This document shows, piece after piece, positions 1 to 7,942 of a stretch of DNA of 18,831 nucleotides. Below the pieces are notes generated by a model. It saw nothing but the letters and a program-made list of their open reading frames with translations. It was not told the origin of the DNA and made no database searches. The translations under genes and the position numbers were made by a program. How positions within the stretch are numbered: position 1 is the stretch's first letter; every line of letters begins with the position of its first letter. The DNA comes from Diplocarpon mali (taxonomy: Eukaryota; Ascomycota; Leotiomycetes; Helotiales; Drepanopezizaceae): NCBI GenBank assembly GCA_024741835.1, contig JAENRP010000557.1, forward strand, positions 1 to 18,831, read 5' to 3'.

Positions 1-2120
1 TTTCTTATTATTATTTAAATCTTTAAAGGCAACTGGGATATGCTTTTCTAACACTTTATCAAAGCGTTTAATCAAATTAAATAGGTCTTTAAACATAAGG
101 TTAATTTGCTAAGCTATAATATTCTCTACGGCTTTCTCTATTATAATTAAACTAGTATATTTATCAATAAATTTTTCCTATTTTAATATCTATCTCTTTT
201 GCTTAAGGTCAGAGGTTTACGTAATAACTTCAACTTCTTAATCTTTAAGCTTAAAGCTATCTTTATTTATTATATTTCTAATCAATTCGTCTACTATATT
301 AGCTTTATCCTTATTTATTATAGTTCTAGATTATTAAGTATCTTTTAGCGTTTGGACTTTATATTAAGATTCTTAAGTTGCATATATTGATTTCTAGACT
401 TTAGCTAGTTTTATTAATATTAAAGGAGTAGTAAATCTAAAAGGACGCTGAGTATTCTAAGGGTTTCTAAATATAAAAGTAGTATTAATATTAGTAGATA
501 TATTATTATTAACCTACCTTAAAATAGAAATACCTCTGACTTTAATAGCAGTCTAGTTCGAAGTTTAATTAATAAGCACTCCTTTAGGTAGATTGCTAGC
601 TAGACTTATATATATATAAGTTAGGACCTTAGAGTTGATTTCGATAATACGCTTCCATTCGGCCAAATCCTTATCCTACTTTATACTATATATTATTATT
701 CGAATAGTTTATAGCTATAAACGATTCTGGTGTTTTTTAATAAGGATAGCGTTTGGCCTAGGATCTTTAATGCAAAGCATCCTATATTTATTAATATATA
801 TAACCTTAGTATTAATAAAACAAAGGAAAAGAGGGCAATTGTTATAATACTTATATAGAGCGCAGTTAGGTTCTTTATTATTGCAAAAGTTGCAAGTTAG
901 TTATCTTCTATTGCTGTTTCCTTAGTATCCTATAGTATTAATATTAGTAGAGTGCTAATTAGGATCAATTCCTCTTTCTTTAGCTAACTATTACGTTCTT
1001 ATATTAGCTAGTTGTTCCAAATGATAAGAAGTAGGAGTCTGGTAATAGGAACTACTAGATTAGCTTATAATAGCCGAGTTTTATCTATTACTAAACTAAG
1101 GAATATGCTATTTTTCCTATAAGAGATTATTAATCCTAATTTTTAAACTTTAGATTCGGAGTTTTACAAATTAGGTATTAAGTTCCTTAATTCTAAGGTT
1201 AGATCTTATTCCTAAGTCAGGCCCGCAAGTGAAAGGTATAACCACTAGGTTCTTCTTTGCCTCCTTTATAACTTCCAAAGCTTTCAAGTATTCTTAGACC
1301 AGATTCTTAAAGTCTTTAGTATAAGAGGGAGTAAGGGCTTTTTCCTACTTTATAGTATCAATGGTTCTCTTATTAAGATCTGATTTTAAAGTAAAGGCTA
1401 AGAATTCCTTAAATAAGGCAAAAGTTATAAGGTTTTGCTTATTGATCTTAAAATGCTTAATAATCTTATTTCAAAGGCCAGTAGGTAATCTAAGTAAGAA
1501 AAGGCGGCCTTTTTCAACTTCGCTAAGTATTTTCTAGCTAATTAAGGTATTTAATATATAAGTAAAAGTCCGATAGTAGTTCTTAAGTTCTTTAGGAGTA
1601 TAAGTGATTAAAACAAATTCCTTTAAGAAAGCCAGGGTATTATAAATCTGCTATCTATTAAATTCACAGAATTCAGATTTAAAGGCCTTAATAAGGAGTT
1701 CCTATAAACTATGAGTTTTCTATTTAAGAAAGGACTTGATAATATCCTTACTTATATAATTATAATAATAAAGAAGTTGAGAAATCATATCCTTTTATAT
1801 AATACTAAAATTGTAATAAGTTTCCTTATATTACTTAAGGAAATTAGTAATATTAGCGCCTATAAAGTAAGGAGCGCTAAGAGAACTAAGGAGGGGAAAG
1901 TGACTAGTAATAGCCTTAAATGCGGCTATTATCGTTTTATACTAACTATTTAAGTTGATAGAATCTATAAGGGGCAAAGGGAAAGCTTTAATATTGCGAG
2001 ATTAATTGCTAAAAGGAGTACTTTAAAATTCAAATAGGCTTAAAGAACGTTTAGAATCCGAGTCAATCTTAAAGTAATTAAGATAAGTTTAAAAAGATTT
2101 AAATAAAGGGTTAATAAAAA
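1..2120 (-). pseudogene. E1: Gypsy-type gag polyprotein, RIP-degraded, 3' end off window
   Basis: One minus-strand frame can be read from about 2120 to the left edge (about 700 codons), interrupted almost only by TAA/TAG. Near 1830-1880 it reads SAPYFIGANITNFLKQY, which resembles the start of the structural gag domain (SAPxFxGxNxxxFLxxY). Near 1480-1510 it reads GRLFLLRLPTGL, the FLRGLP-type signature of the same domain. A Cys cluster follows (TGC codons at 892-894, 883-885 and 862-864, then 835-837), of the form C-x2-C...C...CPLF, a nucleocapsid knuckle whose His seems lost. Downstream the frame stays open and hydrophilic to position 1, as in long fungal Gypsy gag-pol proteins; protease and polymerase would lie outside the window. 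The N-terminus is unresolved: between 2120 and 2460 two frames are equally open. The family call is by eye; confidence is good that it is a retroelement gag and lower for the exact clade. Confidence 0.72.
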
Positions 2121-2523
2121 GTTTAAAATTATTATTATTTTTAGTATTTTCTAATATTAATATTAAAAAAATAGGTAGTAGTCTTAAGTTATTTAAAGAT
2201 ATCTTTTTATCCTCTTACTTATAAGCTAGGCCTAGGAGTAGAATTCCGGATTCTATTAAAAGTTTAATTTAAGTTTGCTAAAAGATTTTAAATAAGTACT
2301 AAATAGCTAATAAGAGTATTATAACTAATCGTAATAAAATAAGGTTTACTTAATCTAAGACTAATTTCTAAGATAAGGTTTATATCTAAGATTCTTCTTA
2401 GCCTTTAAGCTAATTCCTATTAATCCTTAGAATAAAGGGGTCTTTAAAGACAATTCTAAGGCAATTTTTAGAATTCTATTAAGCTAAGGTAGTTGAATTA
2501 TTAGATTTAGATTTCTAAAGATT
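2121..2523. other. Degraded upstream part of E1, no assignable gene
   Basis: This is heavily TpA-converted sequence between the readable E1 gag and the plus-strand relic. Two minus-strand frames are free of unconvertible stops, so the true frame cannot be chosen. It contains one copy of the dispersed 24-bp motif at 2216-2239. I see no LTR boundary, primer site or RNA gene. Confidence 0.4.
2216..2239 (-). repeat. Dispersed 24-bp motif, copy upstream of E1 gag
   Basis: On the plus strand it contains ctaggcctaggagtagaat. It differs from the copy in E2 gag (4102-4125) by only two transitions over 24 bp, and the match continues a few bases into agaat. On the minus strand one frame reads STPRPSLQV. 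Confidence 0.6.
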
Positions 2524-3020
2524 CTAAAGAGGCACTTCCAGTTAGAGTTTACGCTTAGTATTACTTAAGTACTCGAAACCACTACTATTTAAGATTGCTA
2601 TTATAGGGTTTGCCAAACTTTTCATACTAGGAAGCCGAAAATTCCGAAAATCTCAAAGTTAAAGAAGAAAATAGGGGTTTTCAAAGCAGAGCTAAAAAGG
2701 GAAAATCTAAGGTTATTAATAGTTGCTAAACGAAAATCGATAATTCTAAGTAACTAAGCGATTAAGGATAAGGGTTTTAAAGTTGATTAAAATACTTTAA
2801 GTGTTTTAAAGATGTATTTCAAAGGCCGGTCTCTTATTTATAAATTAAAAGATTAATAAGGTTATATAAGGACGGAAATCTCAAGAAATCGGTCTTTGCG
2901 TAAGTTATTAATATAAAATTAAGAGGAGATAATATAAGAATAGGCCTAAGGGAAGACCTAAAAACAAAAGGAGGAAGCACTATAAGCAGGCTCTTTTAAA
3001 TAAGATATTAAGAATAAGTC
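2524..3020 (+). pseudogene. Unidentified basic, coiled plus-strand relic
   Basis: I do not recognise this gene. A plus-strand frame runs from about 2524 to 3020 with only TAA/TAG interruptions. It begins LKRHFQLEFTLS, passes VCQTFHTRKPKIPKISKLKKK (2611-2660 region, very Lys-rich), then a Lys/Arg-rich helical stretch, and ends in a Gln/Lys/Glu-rich tail near 2985. The minus strand here is less protein-like than either neighbour. The layout, a Pro/Thr/Lys motif followed by a basic coiled C-terminus, is loosely like the tail of pogo/Fot1-type transposases, but I see no DDE catalytic core, so this is only a guess. The orientation is opposite to the gag relics on both sides, which fits an independent insertion. 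Confidence 0.25.
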
Positions 3021-4101
3021 CTAAGTATAGGGTATATTCAATACTTATAGTAACGCGCGCTGTCTTTATATACAGAAGATGGCCCTTTTATCCTCCTACT
3101 ATCCTGCGCCGATCATATGATATATATCACAAGACCTATCCATCTCAGGTCTCCATAGTATAAGGAGCTAAGGAGGTAGCTATAGCTATAGGTCTCTATA
3201 ACTCCCTTTTTAGTATACTAAGGATACAGTCCTTTAAGGAGGAGAACGCAATAGCAAGGGCGACTTATCAAGCGTTATAAGCCTCTTCTTACTTAATATT
3301 ATAAGCCTTGCGGTCCGCAATAGCTAAGAACTTATCTAAAGTAGTATAATTATTATTTATTTTATACTTCTCTACTCAAAGGTCGTTCTTTAAGGCTAAG
3401 AAGACCTTTTTATAAATGTTATCGAACTAGTAAGACTAATCAATCTTATTAGCTATAGTAAGAGTAACGAACTTAGATTAGAACTTATTATATAATAATA
3501 AACTTATAATTAGCCTACTATATTTAAGCTTAGCAGACTAAATGTAATTATAATTAAAGAACCTTTAATCTAAGACCCTAAGGATATTAGTAGCATATAT
3601 AAACTCATTAATAAAGATAAGATCTATATATTATAAGATTAAGTTTTAAGCTTTACCTATTATATACTTAAAGTAAGTAGTAATCTAATCCTCTTTTAAA
3701 GTAAAGTTGCTTAAGTACTCTTAAATAAATACCTTTATAGCCATCTTCTAAGCGTTATAAGTGATTTTACCCTAGTAGTTGCTAAAATAGGTTTAAGGGT
3801 ACTTAATTCAATAGGGGTCGATAGCTAAGACTAAAGGTCAGATAATTAAAAGGTAGTAGTCTAAGGGAGGTAGCAAGTCGGTAGTAAAGGACCGAGTATT
3901 CTAAGGGCTAGCACTTAAGAAAGAAGGGGTAGTAGTATTATTTTAAAGAGCAGCGGCTATAGCAGCGCTAATAAGATTCGCGATTTCAGCCTATTAAGCA
4001 GCTGAAAAGAGAGGGGCCAATATAGTAAGGGTAGACATTATTAAAGAGAATATATCTTCTTCTTTAACTTCAATCGATAGCAATAGGGTATTTCGAGAAT
4101 C

Positions 4102-4125
4102 TACTTATAAACTAGGCCTAAGAGT
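4102..4125 (-). repeat. Dispersed 24-bp motif, copy inside E2 gag
   Basis: The plus strand contains ctaggcctaagagtagaat. On the minus strand, in the gag frame, it reads STLRPSLQV (TAA taken as CAA). It is nearly identical to 2216-2239 and related to the E4 linker array at 18003-18410. Confidence 0.7.
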
Positions 4126-4194
4126 AGAATCTATACTAAGGGAGGTTTCTTCCTAAGTGAGCTTAAGAAGGGGAATATCTCTAGGACTAAGGTT

Positions 4195-4290
4195 GGCAGT
4201 AAGGCCTATAGAACTGGAACTAGTAGCAGTAAGGCCTATAGAACTAGAACTGGTGGCAGTAAGGCCCGTAGAACTGGTAGTAGTAAGGCC
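4195..4290 (-). repeat. In-frame 30-bp tandem repeat in E2 gag
   Basis: The word aaggcc recurs at 4201, 4231, 4261 and 4285 (spacings 30, 30, 24), with the rest of the unit conserved. All spacings are multiples of three and the minus-strand frame is that of gag, giving a GLTATSSSSI decapeptide repeat. Confidence 0.85.
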
Positions 4291-4740
4291 TAGTAGTAGA
4301 GGTGCAATTAACCTTTCACTTCTCCTAAGTGGCATAAGATTAGAGGTCACAAGTACTAACTCTCTTTATATTATCTAGTTTAGTCTAAAGGGACCTAATG
4401 CTAAATAGTAACCTATTCAAAAGGGAGAAGATTAGTATAGGCAGAGCTATATACGTTTTTAAAGCCTTTTAATAGAGTATATATTAAGGTATCGTAGGTT
4501 TATAGATCTTAAGAGAGAAGGTTTTACTTTAGGATCACATCTCTTTACTAATTAGGAGTTATAATAAGGTTATATAAGAAAGGGTATAGTACAAATCTAA
4601 GGAAGTAGGGTCTAAAGCTTATCACTCTACTAACGTTGACCTAGTCTTAAACGATATAGTATAACCCACTAAGGCTAACTAAGTCTTTATATATATATAT
4701 AGGTATAGGTCCCTTAGTTTTATACCTAAGTATTCAAAGG

Positions 4741-4920
4741 AAGGAGTAAGGAGCTTCGAAGAGTATAAGGAAGAGTCGATAAGTATAGGTCGATAAGTAT
4801 AGGTCGATAGGGAGTATAAAGAAGGTCGACGACTTATTCGCAAGGAGGTGTCTTTAAAGAGTCGAGTTATATTCAAGGGTTTTAAAAGAAGGAGTAAGGA
4901 GCTTCGAAGAGTATAAGGAA
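4741..4920. repeat. 32-bp direct repeat pair with 148-bp period
   Basis: Copies at 4741-4772 and 4889-4920 are identical (core gagcttcgaagagtataagg). Both are preceded by attcaa and followed within a few bases by gtcgataagtat, so the duplicated unit is probably about 148 bp. Confidence 0.85.
4775..4808. repeat. 14-bp tandem repeat gtcgataagtatag
   Basis: Two full copies and a partial third stand head to tail. The same word recurs after the second 32-bp repeat near 4925. Confidence 0.75.
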
Positions 4921-5220
4921 AGTTGTCGATAAGTATATTATCAATAAGTATAAGGTTAATAAAAAAGAGTAGTATAGAGTATTTATAAGAGAAGGAGAAA
5001 GTTAAGAAGAGAAAAGTTATTATACTACTTTAAGCAGCAGCTTATACTAGCGAAACAAAGGCATAGTAAATAAAAAATTTTTTCGAATTGAAATTGAAAG
5101 TGAATTTCCATTTGTAAAATAGAGTAGGTAAAGGGTCGAAAAAACGAGCTAATCTTATATTCGAAGGTTGTTATTTAGCTTTCTTTAAAAACTAGATTAG
5201 TAAGATCTAGGCGCTATATA

Positions 5221-5280
5221 CGAGTTGCTTAAGGCAGTTCGTAGTAGAAGAGTCGAGATCGAGTTGCTTAAGGCAGTTCG
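5221..5280. repeat. 21-bp exact direct repeat, 39-bp period
   Basis: The word gagttgcttaaggcagttcg occurs at 5222-5241 and again at 5261-5280, each preceded by c. The spacing of 39 bp suggests a tandem duplication in the E2 leader. Confidence 0.85.
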
Positions 5281-5395
5281 AAGTGACGATTCTAAAAGGG
5301 GTAGATATTAAGCTTCTTAGCAAAGGTTGAGTTGATCTTTTCTTATATTACAACTTGCTCTAGAGCGTATAGTAGGACAAGAATCGAACGCTAAC

Positions 5396-5596
5396 TGTAT
5401 TACCTTAAGAGGTACGCTATATAATAGAGAAGAAAAGATAAAGAAGAAGAGAGAGTCTCTAGTAAAGCTCCTTTAGAATAAGTACAGGTGCTTTACTAGC
5501 GTGCACATAATCTAGCCACCTCGCTACCTTAGCGTGCACCTGACTTCGACACGTGATGTAACCGTGCACAACCGTGCACGTGATGCGGCCGTAACA
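5396..5596 (-). repeat. Probable 5' LTR of E2 (201 bp)
   Basis: Read on the minus strand it begins TGTTACGGCC at 5596 and ends AATACA at 5396, the TG...CA form of an LTR. Its right edge falls exactly where the E3 gag frame stops making sense, so it marks an insertion point. The U3-like part contains two CACGTG boxes (5550-5555, 5577-5582), each followed by atg, and four CGTGCAC words (5500, 5533, 5563, 5573). A TATA-like TATTATATAG lies near 5412-5422. A 10-bp inverted repeat (5459-5468 with 5490-5499) could form a hairpin. It is less RIP-converted than its surroundings. I could not find the 3' LTR partner, so the exact ends are inferred. Confidence 0.5.
5550..5582. promoter_or_regulatory. 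Two CACGTG E-boxes in the E2 LTR
   Basis: CACGTG at 5550-5555 and 5577-5582, both in the context cacgtgatg, with CGTGCAC words interleaved. CACGTG is the palindromic site of bHLH regulators. A regulatory role is inferred from position in an LTR. Confidence 0.4.
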
Positions 5597-5829
5597 GATT
5601 TAAGGTTTAAATACATATAATAGAACTACGCTACTAAGTCACTAATCGCTTCGCTATCGACTTGTAGTTTTACTTTAATCGAAGGTAACCAAGTATCCTA
5701 CTTAACCGGTATACTATTGAATTTTTCAGGTTCTAAGAGTACTAGTTTCGGCCTAGGTGCGGGCCGGTTAAGGAGGGAGAGCTGTATTTTGACTAGCTGC
5801 TCTAGGAGCTCGGCAGCTATATTACTTAT
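5597..5829 (-). pseudogene. E3: N-terminal fragment of a Gypsy gag, cut by the E2 LTR
   Basis: The minus-strand frame reads AAELLEQLVKIQLSLLNRP, then RPKLVLLEPEKFNSIPVK, then DTWLPSIKVKLQVDS (5665-5697 region), then a YLNL stretch near 5600. The order P-x-P-x-KFxGxPxKxDTWLPSIKxKLxxD is characteristic of a fungal Gypsy gag N-terminus. The frame also continues upstream with a Met at 6027, but that part is low-complexity leader. The natural start is more likely the codon at 5829-5827, now ATA, followed by AGT AAT ATA GCT GCC; an ATG-to-ATA change is what RIP would give. Only one or two stops occur, so it is milder in damage than other gags here. The frame ends abruptly at 5597, where the E2 LTR begins; the rest of gag is not found in this window. 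Confidence 0.72.
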
Positions 5830-5978
5830 AATAAATATAATAAAAACGAAGGGTATAAAAGAAGTAAAATTGGTTAGCAGCTGTTTTGCGGAGCTGCTAG
5901 TAAGAGGGTAGTTCGGAAGTTGATAGGAATGACTATCGAAAGGGGTAAAGGGGCGTATCGTAACGTAATATAACAAAC

Positions 5979-6044
5979 AAATGTAGCGTATCGTATTATA
6001 GCGTATTAAATAAATGTAGCGTATCATATCGTAGCGTATTAAAC
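5979..6044. repeat. 33-bp tandem repeat in the E3 leader
   Basis: aaatgtagcgta starts at 5979 and 6012, each followed by a similar tcgtattatagcgtatt or tcatatcgtagcgtatt block. It lies between the E3 LTR and the destroyed E3 gag start, so it is probably untranslated. Confidence 0.75.
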
Positions 6045-6056
6045 AAACGTATTATA

Positions 6057-6223
6057 TGTATACTATAGTACGCAACTAGGGAATTGATTATAATATGACG
6101 GTCGGGTATGGTATAAGAATAATCAATTAGGGAGCAGGTATGCTACGGTGCCTCTATATATAGATATATACCTGTGGTGCGCGCACGGGCCACGCTTACC
6201 TAAGCGGGTGACGAATCGTCACA
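6057..6223 (-). repeat. Probable 5' LTR of E3 (about 167 bp)
   Basis: On the minus strand it starts TGTGACGATTCGTCACCC at 6223 and plausibly ends TATACA at 6057. The start holds a perfect 7-bp inverted repeat (6208-6222, gtgacgaatcgtcac). It contains a TATA run (6153-6170) and a GC-rich block, gtgcgcgcacgggcc, that has largely escaped RIP. TGTGACGA-TCGTCACCC starts are common in ascomycete Gypsy LTRs. The left end is uncertain because no second copy is present. Confidence 0.5.
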
Positions 6224-6372
6224 TCTATCACTTGAATACCTTTCCTTTCTATCTTTACTATTTGCCTTTATCTTTGCTATTCTACTTCCTATATACTATC
6301 CTTATCACCTATTACACTTGCCTTTACTATCAAGCTATTTATCTTTGCTATTTTATTCTTTATTACTATTAA
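6224..6372 (+). repeat. Repeat A, left copy (pyrimidine-rich)
   Basis: It aligns with 14813-14971 at an offset of 8589, with few gaps: tctatcacttgaatacc, repeated ctttgctattt and cttatcacctatta words. It begins directly at the inferred E3 LTR edge and ends about where the E4 3' region begins. It therefore looks like a host-flank fragment between two insertions. Confidence 0.75.
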
Positions 6373-6862
6373 GCTTAAGTGAGTCGGCGCAGTAGGTAAT
6401 GGAAACTTCTAAAGGTCGATGGTCGATATATTAGTAAGAGTTAAGGAAGGAAGGTTACCCCTTTCTTCTCTATAGCTATCTATATATCAATATCCTACTA
6501 ATTAAGCAGTAGGGTTATATAATAATATATTAGAGTAATAGCTATATCACCTATCTTAATACCTTTACTTAGACCTTACTCCGATTGACCTATAGTTGGA
6601 AAAATAATAACTATCCTTTTACGCTAATCTAACTCTTAGGTATCTCTTTAAATTAAAAACAATTAATTAATAGCAACTTCTATTAAAATTACTAAACTCT
6701 ACTCGTAAGGTAGGACTAGGAGTCAATTTTCCTAAAAGCGTTCCTTTATAAGACTATGACTTAACTCGCAGTCTAGGCCTAAGAGTCAATTTAAAAAACT
6801 TTCCTTTATAAGATTATATGACCTGACTTATAGAGTAGGCCTAAGAGTCGTCCTTAAGCCTA
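6373..6862 (-). other. Region downstream of E4 pol, probably containing its 3' LTR
   Basis: It follows the E4 stop on the minus strand, where a 3' LTR is expected. A purine-rich AGTAGGGGC lies at the boundary. Three copies of the dispersed motif sit at 6700-6848. Exact LTR ends cannot be fixed because the matching 5' LTR would lie beyond the right edge of the window. Confidence 0.4.
6700..6848 (-). repeat. Three copies of the dispersed motif downstream of E4 RNase H
   Basis: Copies end at 6723, 6786 and 6848 (spacings 63 and 62). On the minus strand they read LTPSPTLRV, LTLRPRLRV and TTLRPTLQV, closely matching the E4 linker repeats. Between copies there is a shared aaggaa-type spacer (ttcctttataagattat). 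Confidence 0.75.
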
Positions 6863-7344
6863 CTAAGCCCCTACTATCTTTTGCAACCTTAGTATATTTT
6901 TAAATATTTTAAACTTTGCAATTGTCTTTAATAGCTTTATAAATCCATTTGCTATTATTCGATTGATTAAGATATAAGTAATTAATAACTTATTCTTTAT
7001 AATAAGGTCGCAGATAAAGTAGTAGGTAATATCGATATATTTCGATCGCTTATATAAGTATAGATTCTTTATAAGTGCAATCGCCTTTATATTATCTACT
7101 TAAAGATTAATATAGTTCCTATCTTATTTAATATACTTAGCGAAACCTATATCTTTTAGAACTTAAGCAATTTATAATCCTTACTTATAATTAGATAATA
7201 TTAATATATATTCGGCCTTAGTACTTGTAATAGCTACTAATTTCTACTTTCTACTTCCTTATAATATAGGTCTGCTATATAGTACTACTATACTCTTAGA
7301 TATACTTTTCCGACCTTTTATATTTGCCCAATCGGAATTAGTAT
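6863..7344 (-). pseudogene. E4: C-terminal RNase H part of Copia pol, left of the insertion
   Basis: The minus-strand frame starts at the insertion site with NSDWAN, continues KGRKSISKSIVVLY, then a GSRK.KLVA segment, TSTKAEY (7208-7228), the VDN motif (about 7091-7099), and DITYYFICDLI, and ends near IAKF. This is the Copia RNase H order DxDWAxxxxxRKSTSG, SRKQxxVAxSSTEAEY, DNxxA, HIDIxYHFIRD. Stops are only TAA/TAG and the frame ends at tandem TAGs (6863-6868). RNase H removes the RNA of the RNA-DNA hybrid in reverse transcription. The N-terminal half lies at 15369 and above, across the E5 insertion; the two halves join in frame through ACT. It is non-functional. Confidence 0.92.
7340..7344 (+). 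repeat. Target-site duplication AGTAT, left copy
   Basis: AGTAT directly precedes the 5' LTR of E5 and matches 15369-15373 exactly. Five bases is the usual Copia duplication length. Confidence 0.9.
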
Positions 7345-7643
7345 TATTAGTACGCAGATTCCTATGCAAGAGGCAAGCCATCCTCGTTCCTAGGGTCATC
7401 CTATACAGCTGTACCATATGCGATATAAGGGGTTTCGTATGTATTTCGGACGGCTGTTCAGCCGGAGGACCTTAGAAGGATATCTATATATAGCTAGGAG
7501 GGAATATAGGAAGGAGGATATTCAAAGGTATAAAGGTACTATCTCAATTATATAAAGATAAACAGATATTATAATAGATTCTTTTTAATAATAAGTACTC
7601 AACTATATTTATATAAATATCAATTACTAGTATAGAACTTATA
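7345..7643 (+). repeat. 5' LTR of E5
   Basis: 299 bp, from tattagtacgcag to aacttata. The terminal TG and CA expected of an LTR now read TA and TA, as RIP would give. By eye it differs from the 3' LTR at about 30 positions, all transitions. Confidence 0.92.
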
Positions 7644-7942
7644 CTAATTAATAGTAGCACCTTTACTATAGATAGTAAGGTTATTAAACTAAAGAATTCT
7701 TTCTTAATTTTAAGGAGTACTTGATTGTATTTCCAGCTTACTTTAAATACTAACCTAAATATACGAAATAATATCAATTACTATTAGAGGGGAAAAGGCG
7801 AAAGGTATACAAATCTAGCTAGAGTTATTACTTTAAAGGTAGATACTATCCTCTTCTACTTGCGTTCTATTATATATTACAATTAGGGCAAAACCGGAGT
7901 GCAATCGGTATCCTAACTATAATTAGATAATAGTGTAATAAT
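7644..7942 (+). other. E5 5' leader
   Basis: Untranslated stretch between the LTR and the gag start. The bases after the LTR (ctaattaatagtagcacc) are where a primer-binding site should be, but RIP leaves no tRNA match I can name. I see nothing else. Confidence 0.5.

Larger units (their letters stand above)
3063..4350 (-). pseudogene. E2: Gypsy-type gag with N-terminal Ser/Thr repeats, RIP-degraded
   Basis: A continuous minus-strand frame runs from 4350 (GTG; an ATG lies at 4335) to about 3063. The N-terminal part holds a 10-residue repeat, GLTATSSSSI. An internal Met at 4038 starts MSTLTILAP. The central part (about 3800-3350) resembles the retrotransposon gag capsid: a DPYRIKYPQTYF-like start, NAQKMAIKVFIQEYLSNF, TYFKYIIGKAQNLIL, ILRVLDQRFFN, and a late KNDLxVEKYKI segment. 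The C-terminal part near 3160-3240 reads FSSLKDCILSILKREL. The following region has a possible knuckle remnant (C-D-I-Y-H-M-I-G) in the next frame, which would need a frameshift. Nearly all stops are TAA/TAG. Protease and polymerase are not seen to the left, so the element is truncated or broken by later insertions. Its 5' LTR is probably 5396-5596. Confidence 0.68.
4351..5395 (-). other. E2 leader between LTR and gag, rich in short repeats
   Basis: No coding frame is convincing here. The stretch holds a 32-bp exact direct repeat (4741-4772 and 4889-4920), a 14-bp tandem gtcgataagtatag near 4775-4808, and a 21-bp exact repeat (5221-5241 and 5260-5280). Its position between the probable E2 LTR and E2 gag suggests a long 5' untranslated leader. 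Confidence 0.45.

Noticed and set aside
635..847. Short plus-strand open frame of 70 codons
   Set aside because: It lies antisense to the E1 gag knuckle region, which is better supported on the minus strand.
1711..1953. Plus-strand open frame of 80 codons
   Set aside because: It is antisense to the recognisable E1 gag capsid domain; its composition is what the complement of that frame gives.
2937..2985. AT-hook-like KNRPKGRPKNKRRK on the plus strand
   Set aside because: It is in a different frame from the better-supported relic there and has no protein context; purine-rich RIP sequence can give Lys/Arg/Pro runs.
4157..4378. Plus-strand frame with repeated AVRPIELELV
   Set aside because: The repeat is also open on the minus strand, where it is in frame with about 400 further codons of E2 gag. 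The plus reading has no continuation.
5396..5596. Solo LTR
   Set aside because: The five bases on its two sides (ctaac and gattt) do not match, so it is not a solo LTR; it should be one end of a larger insertion.
6148..6372. Plus-strand frame rich in Tyr/Leu, like a membrane protein
   Set aside because: It is a translation of LTR plus pyrimidine-rich repeat A, which gives hydrophobic residues by composition alone. The other A copy (14821-15075) gives a similar artefact.
7337..7341. Target duplication attag/ataag with the LTR starting at TG-like 7342
   Set aside because: It needs a transversion mismatch and a non-canonical LTR end. Moving the boundary by three bases gives a perfect AGTAT duplication and TA...TA (from TG...CA) ends.
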